Origin: Blasia pusilla
Taxonomy: Eukaryota > Marchantiophyta > Marchantiopsida > Blasiales
Assembly (NCBI GenBank): GCA_050084515.1
Contig: CM114274.1
Location: forward strand, 7,564,001-7,628,000
Direction of reading: 5' to 3'
DNA length: 64,000 bases
The translations under genes and the position numbers were made by a program. Of this stretch, positions 55,122-64,000 are shown in pieces; within the stretch, counting starts at the first letter, position 1; each line of letters opens with the position of its first letter. Under the pieces are notes generated by a model, which searched no databases, had not been told where the DNA came from, and saw nothing but the letters and a program-made list of their open reading frames with translations.

Positions 55122-56247
55122 GATGACAAACCCTGTCTCACCCGCTCAAGCACTCAGACTCACAGAGAGTCTCCCACATGCCTCACTAGCTCACATATGC
55201 TAACATCAATCCCGTGATGACATACCCGGCCTCACGCACGCTCAATACTCGGGCTCACCATGAGGCTCCCAACTGACTCACCTAACCTAGCGACACTCTC
55301 TCGGGTCATAAACACGACCCCTACTCGGCAACCGCCGTATATCCACCAACATGCTACACATGAAAAGAATCTACACTCGTCACCATCATTGCACCCATCT
55401 AGCACCGGCTCCTACCCGATAGCCCGCACTCTCAATCACGCCCTCCAACCTGCTGCACCGTCAACATGCACTTCTCCACATGATATGACAATCTCTACAA
55501 CACAACACTCTCCTCGACCAAATCGTCGATCCTCCCGTCAACAGATGCGGACAACCCGTCGGCATCATGCGCACTGCCCCTCCATCGTCAACTCTCGCAA
55601 CACCTTGTCACACCCGTTGTCCAACTATGTCGGTCACTCACCACATCGACATCCTCCCTGCCATCACGTTGCCCATGAGCAACCACGTTCGCTCGACCGA
55701 CCTCGTCCGTCCTACCAAGTTCGCTATAATTGCACCACATCCACTCCTACCACGTTGGAGGGGGCGGGGGAACTTGGCCCGCTGACCCTTCTATGCGGCC
55801 CCTCGGGGCCCTAAATGCAGGGGCTGGCTTGCACCCTATGGGCCTCCCCAACTTTTGGGGAGGGGAAATAAATGGGGGGGGGGGAAGGGGGGGTTGCCGT
55901 ATCGTCGTCGCCGCCCGTCCGCCGCTGTCTGTCCTCGCCCGCCGACCTAAACGCCCATCAACGCCCCCGGCGGCTGCAAGACCTAACTCTCTTTTCTTCT
56001 CTCTCTCGACACCCTCACTCGCGTACACCCGACGCCCCACCGCACACTACACTCAGCTACTATCCCGCGTCAATCCGTACCAGCAAGAATATGAGAAAAT
56101 TGGATAGCGCTTCCGCCCACGGCCTTCCGAGCAGAAAAATGAAAAACACTCGCAACACACGCGTCTCTTGGGGCTCGCGACCAAGGCAGCTCGCTTGCCT
56201 ACCTGCAAACAACAAATTCCCACCAGCCCCCTGACATCTTTCTCATG
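55122..56247 (-). other. 5' leader of element D, with extreme G-runs
   Basis: The 1.1-kb region between LTR and Gag contains ORFs on both strands but none with motifs. The + strand run at 55747-55892 is strongly G-rich (includes 11-base and 7-base G tracts near 55873-55892). No TGGTATCAGAGC PBS is found next to the LTR; the first bases on the - strand are TGAGAAAGATGTCAGG. Confidence 0.65.
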
Positions 56248-56708
56248 TAAAAATAAAGATTAGTAAAAACGGCACACCCGGCCTAAAACTCCACTCCTCA
56301 ATCTACATCGGCAGATCGAGCCTCGTCCACCCTGTGCTATCAAGGAATCCGGACGCTAGCACCCTAGTCCTATCTCACACACATACAAGGGAGGTGCTCC
56401 AACGGCCCAACATGAGAAAGATGGCTTAGGAAAGCCATATTCCTCTCTTATATAGGGTTGGGAAGAACTAAAAGGCTCTTCCCCTAAAAATAGCCCTCCC
56501 CTTGGTAACCTGCGCGCACATGTTACTAGGGGAGGGTGACCTAGTCAACAAGTCACCCGGCTGTAAAAGATGTTGTGCGCATACATATCGCTACACAACA
56601 TACATCGCTCGTCACATCTACACCACACAACACCGATCTTCCCCACACACGGGTCGATCCACACATGTACAAAAATGAACTCATACATATACATGGAGAT
56701 CACACAAC
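56248..56708 (-). repeat. 5' LTR of element D (461 bp)
   Basis: It aligns with the C LTR (56709-57326) from the shared AAAATAAAG start to the GATCACACAAC end, but lacks about 160 bp present in C (about 57028-57188). The pair shows the same orientation and touches without spacer. Confidence 0.82.
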
Positions 56709-57326
56709 AAAAATAAAGAGAAGTAAAAACTGCACACCTGGCCTAAAACTCCACTCCTCAATCTACATCGGCATATCGAGCCTCGTCCACCCTGTGCTAT
56801 CAAGGAATCCGGACACTACCACCCTAGTCCTAGCTCACACACATACAAGGGAGGTGCTCCAACGGCCCAACATGAGAAAGATGGCTTAGGAAAGCCATCT
56901 TCCTCTCTTATATAGGTTGGGAAGAGCCAAAAGGCTCTTCCCCTAAAAATAGCCCTCCCCTTGGTAACTTTGCCCGCATAGGTTACAGGGGCGGTGACTG
57001 GTCAACAAATCACACGGTTGTAAAAGAGCTCAACATGAAAGTTGTCAGAAACGACGTTCGTGACACAATGGACCTATCCTCAACCTCATCCGACACCGTG
57101 GGACAATGTTACACTCAAGATAGTCCGCTGGCTCCTACGCCCTATCCACGATAGATCTCGGCCTATCGGCTACTCAGATGTGACAACTGTCGTGCGCATA
57201 CATATCGCTACACAACATACATCGCTGGTCACATCTACACCACACAACATCGATCTTCCCCACATACGGGTTGATCCTCACATGTACAAAAAATCAACTC
57301 ATACATATACATGGAGATCACACAAC
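56709..57326 (-). repeat. 3' LTR of element C (618 bp)
   Basis: The right edge is at the PPT (GCTAGGGGGGCGG on the - strand from 57327). The left edge touches the D LTR. It contains TATA-like TCTCTTATATAGG near 56905, which on either strand may mark the promoter region. Confidence 0.82.
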
Positions 57327-57402
57327 CGCCCCCCTAGCTGGCAATTGGATCCCCCTAACTCCAGATAGAAAATATCACATCTCTCTGACATGATCTACTA
57401 CC

Positions 57403-58716
57403 CTATACACATCTCGGACACATCAATTGTCCCGTGGGAACCACATCAAGAGGGGGGGTCAGACATGACATATGCCACCCTTGAGAACAACCATCACATA
57501 CCAACATGGTGGCTGCACCCCTCGCAGATCCGCACAACATACACCTCAAGCCTGCAGGTACCACTGCCAAGCTTGGATCCACCGTCCCATCTACGTTCGG
57601 AAGATGACGTGGCGCACAATTGCGCACATGATCCTTCCAAACCATACCATCTCGTCCCTCCAACATGAGGACTCCGGTCGGTAATACCTCGCGCACACGT
57701 AGGATCCTGCGCCCTGCAGTGACATCTAGCGTCTTGGGTGCCGCCTGTTGTAAATACACATAATCTCCAGGATGAAACCTCCTAATCCCTGCACAATAAC
57801 CTCCTCCACGAATGGTCGCGTACCTCAATGTATCTCTATGCTGGGCAATAGCTAAGTTCTCAAAGGCCATAGGAATAACTCTACGAAAAAATTCTGCCCT
57901 CTGAGAACATGCTTGCACCCACACATTTGGATCATCAAGATCTAACACCTCCGCCATGTCACGTCGAATCACTGCAGGTAAATCTGGCTCCCTCCCAAAG
58001 AGCAAAAAGTACGGTGAAAATGACGCCAAGGATGCTTGCCGACTAAAGCGATAACCCATAGCCAACCATGGCAACTGTAGGTCCCACTCCCTCAACTGTC
58101 CCCGCTGCAAGCCATACTTGCGCAATCCTCTCTTCACCGTTTGTACCACTCTCTCCGCCAATCCATCCGCCTCAGGATGATCCCTGGACGTGGTGCGGTG
58201 ATCTATCAGCGCCTGATCCCACAAGGCCTGAAACTCTCCCCTGAACTCGGTACCCTGGTCAGTCAACACCTCCACCGGTGCACCAAAGTGATTAAGCACA
58301 CGATCTAGAAACGCATAACCTGTTCCCTCGCTCGCCTTGTCTGGTAGTGCCACCAACTCTATCCACTTGGAGAAATGCTCCACCATGACCAACACGTACC
58401 TATGATGACGTCCTGTCAATGGCAAAGGTCCCGCAAAGTCTAAACTCCACCGATAACCTAAACCCATAATCGGAAAAGGATGTAATTGGGGAGTGGAGGC
58501 ATTGAAGGATGCTCGCACTCTATCATATACCATACATGGCCACAAATCGTTGTACCCCAAAGATGCATGCCGTGCCACCAATATCTGAACCTTGAGTAAG
58601 GTGTAAGCACGCTTTACTCCAAAATGTCCCAACTCCTCATGGGCACGCCGCACTACACCACTTCTTTGGGAAGGATGAGGTACCACTCGTATCCTACCAT
58701 CTCCCCATACCCGCAA
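57403..58716 (-). CDS. Integrase with C-terminal PHD finger, element C (intact frame)
   Basis: An open frame of 437 residues joins integrase and PHD without any break, so this is the best evidence for the fusion. The N-domain keeps HEELGHFG (both His of HHCC), but the Cys pair is altered (PCMVYDRV). The catalytic triad is D93 (SLDFAGPLP), D153 (LTDQGTEF) and E188 (EADGLAERV), spacing DD35E. The tail has GRRILRVREVLP and WKDHVRNCAPRHLP. The PHD finger fills the last 49 residues with CMLC, CDGC, WHMSC and CPRC, a complete C4HC3 set. The PHD may guide the integration complex to chromatin with a particular histone H3 state, as chromodomains do in chromoviruses (inference). The frame ends at 57403. 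Confidence 0.93.
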   Translation of the reverse strand: MRVWGDGRIRVVPHPSQRSGVVRRAHEELGHFGVKRAYTLLKVQILVARHASLGYNDLWPCMVYDRVRASFNASTPQLHPFPIMGLGYRWSLDFAGPLPLTGRHHRYVLVMVEHFSKWIELVALPDKASEGTGYAFLDRVLNHFGAPVEVLTDQGTEFRGEFQALWDQALIDHRTTSRDHPEADGLAERVVQTVKRGLRKYGLQRGQLREWDLQLPWLAMGYRFSRQASLASFSPYFLLFGREPDLPAVIRRDMAEVLDLDDPNVWVQACSQRAEFFRRVIPMAFENLAIAQHRDTLRYATIRGGGYCAGIRRFHPGDYVYLQQAAPKTLDVTAGRRILRVREVLPTGVLMLEGRDGMVWKDHVRNCAPRHLPNVDGTVDPSLAVVPAGLRCMLCGSARGAATMLVCDGCSQGWHMSCLTPPLDVVPTGQLMCPRCV

Positions 58717-58925
58717 AATGTGAGTCCCCTCCCCACCGAACCTCTTGGCTCTCAGAGGATCCGATCCCGCTCCCTAGCACTCTTTGTACTACTTAATGAT
58801 GCCAGTGCCAAGAACTCCACAACCTCCACGTCGTCATGGATATCACGACCACTTGTCGCCTCCTCACTAACCTCCCGATCCAAAGACTCATCATCCAACC
58901 CCACCACTGGAGTCATCACCTGTGG

Positions 58926-59591
58926 CTAACCTGCCATAGTTAACCAACAAAGATAGGCAGATGCATGCCAACCGGGCACCATCTCCTCATCACTCTCTCC
59001 GTGCCATCGAGCTCCTGTGTCGTCTCTTTGACTCGGACATGGGTTACGACTCAACCCATCCGCATCCTGGTTCAGCCGACCTGGCCTATGAACCACCTCA
59101 AACTCATACTCCTGTAGTAATAGAGCCCACCTGGCAAGCTTTCCCGTAAGCTTGTCGGACTCCATCAACCACCTCAACGGCTGATGATCAGTGATAAGTG
59201 TGAAAGGGTTGCCCAATAAATAGCACCTAAAATGTGCCACGGCCCACACTGCAGCCAAGCACTCTCCCTCGTAGGAGCTGTACTTTGCCTCTGCAATGTT
59301 GTTTGATCAACTCGCGTAAGCCACAACGAACTCCCTCTCGTCGTCATCCCTCTGAGTAAGCACTGCTCCTAGACCCAACATGCTCCAATCGGTATGTAAC
59401 TGGAATGGGTGACCCCTAACCGGTCTCTGTAAAATGGGTGAGGACGTCAACATGTCCTTGAGCTCCTGAAATGCTCGCTCCTGATCATCTCCCCACAACA
59501 AAACCTGATCAAGTGTCGTCAACAAGGTCAAAGACTTTGCGATCTCAAGTAAAACCCTTGACATATCAGTAGATAGAAGTTCGCCACCCAA
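58926..59591 (-). pseudogene. RNase H domain, element C
   Basis: Frame 59591-59307 holds the RT-RNase H linker and HTDWSMLGLGAVLTQRDDD with the first catalytic Asp. Frame 59258-58926 holds AVWAVAHFRCYLL, TDHQPLRWLMESDKL and LARWALLLQEYEF...HRPG. They are separated by a stop/frameshift near 59300 in the YSSYEGE block. Confidence 0.88.
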
Positions 59592-60401
59592 GAAATGCTC
59601 GGACTCGACTCACATCTCAGAGGGCGTGGAATCTGCGCAATAGCCTCTACCTTAAATCGCTAAATGCCTAACCCACTCGGGTATATGGTGTGTCCCAAGT
59701 ACTCAATCTGCTCTGAAAGAATGTGCACTTGCTGGATGTAACTTCAGTCCATGTAATCGCAATCGCCAAACACCTCCTCCAAGTGTCGCTCATGCTCCTC
59801 AACCGTGGAATCGAAATAAGAATATCATCTATGTAACATCGGATACAAAATCCAAGCCAGCCAGAATCCTATCCATCACTCTCTGAAACTCCGCAGGCGC
59901 GTTCTTCAACCCAAATGGTAAGAACCGCCACTGATACAAGCAATCTCTCCCGAACCGATCTATCCCCCAGAATGTTGTCTTCTCCTTGTCCTCCAACTTG
60001 ATAGGAAGCTGATGATAGCCAGCACGGAGATCTAAAGTACTGAAAATCTTTGCATGCCCTACCGCATCAAAGATCTCCTCAGGAGTAGGCATGGCATACC
60101 GATTTGACCTCGTCTGTCGATTGATAGGATGGTAATCTCCACACATCCGCCTAGCCGTCCAATTGCCATACATATCCTTCTTCGCCTGCATGACTGTGGC
60201 AGATGCATACTCCCCATGTGATAACTCCACAAGTCCTACCACCAACAAGTCCTGACTCCTACTCTGAATCAAGGCTCGCTCCATATCGAATACCAGTAGG
60301 GTCGATTTAAAGATCGGCGTATCACTAGCCAACTCAATCCGTATCCGGGACCCTTCAAGCGTACCCAAGTCTCTCATCTTTGAAGGAAAAACAACAGACA
60401 T
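59592..60401 (-). pseudogene. Reverse transcriptase, element C
   Basis: Frame 60401-59829 carries GSRIRIELASDTPIF, CGDYHPINRQTRSNRY, FSTLDLRAGYHQLPI (first Asp) and FLPFGLKNAPAEFQ. After a frameshift near 59835 the DNA encodes CYIDDI, so the Asp-Asp pair is kept. The part 59820-59592 (thumb) is degenerate with small deletions. Confidence 0.88.
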
Positions 60402-60631
60402 GCCCTCTTAGAAACCTATGAACTCGCCGTCGCTCTCCTCCTATCAACTTGAGACCTATCACGGGCTCCCAAGTCTCCATCGTGACCTCACTCGGGAGAG
60501 GCGCAACCTCCGGCTTTGGTTGCTATGTAGCAACCCTAGCCACCTCCCTTAGACCACTCCACTTTGACCTCCTACACCATGCTCCACATCCGAAAAATGA
60601 ACATGTGCTACTCTAGCCGCCTTCGCACTCT

Positions 60632-61934
60632 CTACTCGGACGATGTCCCAAGAAGTCCATGGGTGCCTATCTCTCCTTGTCTCGCCCCTAGCCAATGCCT
60701 CATGCAGACCTCGTGAGGCGTGGTCCAACTAAATGGACGTGACGGCATGGATGACACTCGCATCCGTCTCTGCTCAGCCATACCTAGGCTGACTATCCAT
60801 GTGAGATAGTTGAGGTCCATCGCCTGCCCCAACACCTGTCTCCCTGATGCCTCAGTCATCCCTGGCACCGCCGTAGTACCGGTAGTGAACCCCATGGCGC
60901 GCTCGCGCTCATTTGCTGTAGGCTCCTCCAATACTCCGGTCACCTCATCCCAAATCATGCCTGGCCCTCCCTGATGAAAGGCATGGGATGTTGGGAAGCT
61001 CACCAACGTAGGTAAGGCTGCCCTCAACTCCCCCACCCTATTGGCCGTGGCCAATGGTGGTCTATCATCGCGTGTCACCACCTGAGATCGAGGCCCTGAG
61101 TCCAAAATAGCATCCACCGTGAGATGTGGTGCTCTCTGGACTCCACTGTAGGCTCGACTCAGTACCTCTGATGGTATCAGGTTCGTCCACCACAGTCGTG
61201 GATGATGGGCACGTGACCCAACTCTCGCTGCATCTAACAACACAGCCGGTCCCAACCTGGACCTCACCTGATGTACACTCGTCATCACATGTGCACAAGT
61301 ATCTCCCAACAATGGCACGTTCTCCAAAATGTACGCTGGAGAACATATCTGACTCTGCTGCAAGTGTCGTACTACTCGCAGCATCTCCCAAAACATCCCT
61401 GACCTCGGATCCTGCAATCCAAATCCTCGGCCAGCTGATGAATGACCCTGACATGGCCATCCAGCAATCACCAAATGAATGGTGCCAACTCTCTCCAGAT
61501 CCTGCGCCCCCACTAAAGATATGTCGACGGGTAGCGTATGCTCGTATCCCCGTACTGCAGATACCGACAACAACTCAGGCTACCTCTGGACCAATCTCGC
61601 CACGTGGCGTAATGATACTCGCCGGGGTCTCATCTCTCTCCACATAAAATCTTGATGCACCAGTATGCCCGCTGCAATATGCGGCCAATCCGGTGCTAAT
61701 CCCTCCAAAGAGATCTAACACCCTAATACCCTCCTCTGGGCACTGCCACACAACAAGTGTGGTATCTAGTGGGGTCATCGTCTCCACTCCAAGAGCCCAA
61801 TCGCCACGTGACTCTCGCTGCTCTGGGATAAAAACATGACTCCACGCCTGCCTCACGAGGTCGTCGGCACTCCTCTGTAGCTCTCGAGTCGCCCCATAAT
61901 GGTGAAGAGGCATCGCTACCATGGGAAGAGACAC
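60632..61934 (-). pseudogene. Cytosine-5 DNA methyltransferase domain, element C
   Basis: Motif I is preserved as IRVLDLFGGISTGLAA with motif II YVERDE (frame 61934-61575). After one frameshift and a TAG, the frame 61573-60632 carries AGWPCQGHSSAGRG (catalytic Pro-Cys at 61451-61456), ILENVPLLGD (motif VI), the VLLDAARVGSRAHHPRLWW block (motif VIII), a target-recognition stretch, ERAMGFTTGT (IX) and RQVLGQAMDLNYLTWIV (X). This is a complete catalytic domain of roughly 340 residues, and the long second frame (313 codons) is fully open from before motif IV to past motif X. No PWWP, BAH, UBA or ADD-like domain precedes it. The order protease-DNMT-RT is the same as in B. Confidence 0.93.
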
Positions 61935-62800
61935 TCGCCATGGCCTGTCTCTCCGTGGGACAATCCGCCATGGGACATCCTCCGCATGTGCGTTTCCTCC
62001 AACAACTCTCCTGGCCGCCTAACACTACCGTGAAAGCCGCCAACGTGGTCACAGACTCGCCTCGTGATCGACCACCTCGCCCCGCAAAGCGCATGTAATC
62101 GACTCATCCGACCGTCACCGACCGCCATCCTGGCCGATAAGCAACGGTCTCCTCCCGAAGTCAGGATGAATCCTAGGGGATATAACACTCTACTCCCCAC
62201 CAACACATCGCATTTACTCACCGGTGTCGTAATCGCACGCAGCGCACCATAGCACTATCCGTCGATGCTCGGGCTGGACTCTCACAACAATCTCTGCCGA
62301 GTCATATACTAAGTCGGTGATACGCCCCAATCGAGGTTTGTATCCTGGAATGGACAAGGCTCAATGTCGGCCTTCCAGAACCCCAACGCTAAACACGCCG
62401 CCTTCCCTAACATCAAGGGTTGCTCTCCCGAATCAAGTAGGACGCGCTGCGGGTGGTATACTCTCCCCGTCGGACTAACCAAGCAAAATACTCCAGCTCG
62501 GTTATCGAGTAACACTACTCCAGGTGTCACCACTGCTCGCTCTATGGCCGGTCGAGCTGGCATATCTACCGACTTTCTTTGCGCCGCCAGATGCCATGAC
62601 TCTGTGGGGAACGCCCAAAGACCGCCTGAGGGCAAGTCCACCACCTCCTCAACTACCTCTGAACAAGAAGCAGTCATCTCTCCACGCTCACACAATGTGG
62701 CGGCCAACTGGAACACCTCAGCTGGTCCAACTCCCAACGTCGCCAACTCTATGGCGGAAAATAGTGGAGTCTGACTCATTCTGGTGGCCACCTCCAACAC
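61935..62800 (-). pseudogene. Aspartic protease region, element C
   Basis: Frame 62800-62309 reads VFCLVSPTGRVYHPQRVLLD and SGEQPLMLGKAACLAL with the DSG active site, nearly identical to D. The C-terminal half continues through several frames (KCDVLVGSRVLYPLGFIL near 62215), then the GGRSRGESVTTL linker to the DNMT. Small deletions relative to D break the frame at least three times. Confidence 0.85.
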
Positions 62801-64000
62801 TATGGTCGAACACTGACTCCACTCGAGTGGGCGTAGGAGTTGTCACTCCAACTCCTCGTGACGTCAACGTAGGTGCCTCGAATCAGAGGCACCGCTGCTC
62901 GTCGAGGCACCATCGATGGGTGTGTAGTGCCTCCGACAATGTGAACGATCGTGGAACCCTGGCTCGCCGCCCATCGGTCCCCTCCGGTGGGTCAATCTCA
63001 ACTCCACCTCTCGATGGCTCGGTGCCTCTCGCAGCACCCGAGTCACCACTACATTTTGCCTCAACCTCGGGCTGCACTACACATGAATCCCATATTGAGA
63101 GATCCTCACCCGGTCGGGGAAGAGGTTGAGACTAGAGTCACACTAGCCCGCATGACTCCGTGCCTTCCTAAGCCGCATCATCGTCATGGCAGCAATCCTC
63201 TGCTCAACCGATCGATCGTCGTGAGAGAAGTGCCGGCTCTGGTGCTCTGCTCCATCTCCTCGGCTGGTGGTGGTCCTCTACCACCACGTCTAGGAAGAAC
63301 TCCCGACCTCCTCCGGGACAACCGCCCCAGGCCCTCGGCCTACCTCCGACGTGCCCCTCGGCGAAGGTCAAAACATCTATCCCTAGTGTGACCATATCTG
63401 TGGCAATGGTCACACTGGTGCTATGGTGGGGCCATCCTCTGTGGCTCCTGCGCAATCGGAGGCGCTGGTGGTCCTCTCCCATGCTGTGGGCAATCTCTCT
63501 GCCTATGGGCCCCTCCACACGTCCAAGAAGACCACACCGGTCCCTGCTGGGCAACATATGTAGGTGCGGGTCGTTCCCTCATAGGCTCACGGTACTCGCC
63601 CTGCTCTCTACTCACACTGGCCCGCTCCCGTGGTATTGGTGCTCGCTGTGGCACCGATGGGATCACCGCCGCTCGTGGACCCGTCGACTCTCGAGAAAAT
63701 CCAGCGGTCACTACCTGCTCCTCACTCATGTTGAGCTCAATATGCTCAAACAACTCGAAGACTACCTTCAATGTGGGCTTCATTTGTGTGAATCAAGACC
63801 GCATCTCGGACTCTCCTCCGTAGTTCTCGGTCCGGAACCCAGTGCCAATCGGATCGATGCGCCTCGGTCACTCCAAACGTAGCAATGATCAGCCTCCTCA
63901 TGCGTGTGAAGGCTCTCTCTCGACTCTCACCCGATCGCCGCTGAAAATCTCAGAGACTCTTTAGCTTGTCGGTGCGCAGACGCCAGTAGTAGCTCTTCCC
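62801..64000 (-). pseudogene. Gag end, knuckle and linker, element C (window edge)
   Basis: Frame 63783-63421 has ELFEHIELNMSEEQVVTAGF and the knuckle CGGAHRQRDC region, where the first Cys pair reads SSWTC (one Cys changed to Ser). The linker 63557-62864 is Gly/Pro/Arg-rich in shifted frames. Sequence from 63783 to 64000 matches D at about 54285-54510, so Gag continues past the window. Confidence 0.82.

Larger units (their letters stand above)
52510..56708 (-). mobile_element. DNMT-gypsy element D (5' part)
   Basis: On the - strand it has 5' LTR, leader, Gag, CCHC and protease; the rest is cut off at about 52510. It lies tail-first against element C, whose 3' LTR touches the D 5' LTR directly. 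It is closer to C than to B in sequence. The Gag frame is open from its ATG for over 220 codons. Confidence 0.9.
56709..64000 (-). mobile_element. DNMT-gypsy element C (runs off the window)
   Basis: On the - strand it has Gag, knuckle, protease, DNMT, RT, RNase H, integrase, PHD, PPT and 3' LTR. The 5' LTR lies beyond 64000. It is a clearly diverged member of the same family as A and B: the order is identical, but LTR and protein sequences differ. It carries several stops and frameshifts, while integrase plus PHD form one uninterrupted frame. Confidence 0.93.

Overview
The window is repeat-rich nuclear DNA of a streptophyte plant. The best evidence is a complete ten-exon RPA2 (RPA32) gene whose exons I could join in frame, a second five-exon gene, and plant-type Ty1/copia, Ty3/gypsy, LINE, hAT, CACTA-like and Helitron remnants. 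I would guess a bryophyte or other non-seed plant, but the species cannot be fixed by reading alone. No tRNA, rRNA or CRISPR array was recognised.

Layout. 1-1270: a badly decayed end of a Ty3/gypsy element. 3.4-3.6 kb: a 178-bp Helitron-like element. 3.8-5.4 kb: a broken LINE reverse transcriptase. 6.1-7.6 kb: a possible unrecognised + strand gene. 8010-11341: RPA2 on the - strand. 12.6-28.4 kb: two - strand copies (A and B) of one unusual Ty3/gypsy family, separated by a + strand patch with a DNMT fragment and a PIF1-type helicase fragment. 28.4-39.9 kb: mostly single-copy DNA with a five-exon coiled-coil gene (31863-36457). 40.1-46.6 kb: Ty1/copia elements F and G, with a hAT relic. 46.6-50.6 kb: a conventional + strand Ty3/gypsy element (E) without integrase. 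50.6-52.5 kb: a CACTA/PF03004-like relic. 52.5-64.0 kb: two more - strand copies (D and C) of the unusual family, joined LTR to LTR; C runs off the right end.

The unusual family is the main result. Read on the - strand its order is LTR, leader, Gag, CCHC knuckle, RGG or low-complexity linker, aspartic protease (DSG), a cytosine-5 DNA methyltransferase domain (motifs I, IV, VI, VIII, IX and X visible), reverse transcriptase (YIDD), RNase H, integrase (DD35E), and a C-terminal C4HC3 PHD finger. A methyltransferase inside a retrotransposon polyprotein has a precedent in dinoflagellates and charophyte algae (de Mendoza et al. 2018, recalled from memory). The addition of a PHD finger at the far end of the same polyprotein suggests an element carrying both a DNA-methylation writer and a chromatin reader. 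All copies here carry stops or frameshifts, so none looks active, but domain order and catalytic motifs are kept across copies.

Limits: all calls come from reading translations and aligning copies by eye. LTR edges are good to a few bases where a PPT, PBS or second copy fixes them, and otherwise to tens of bases.
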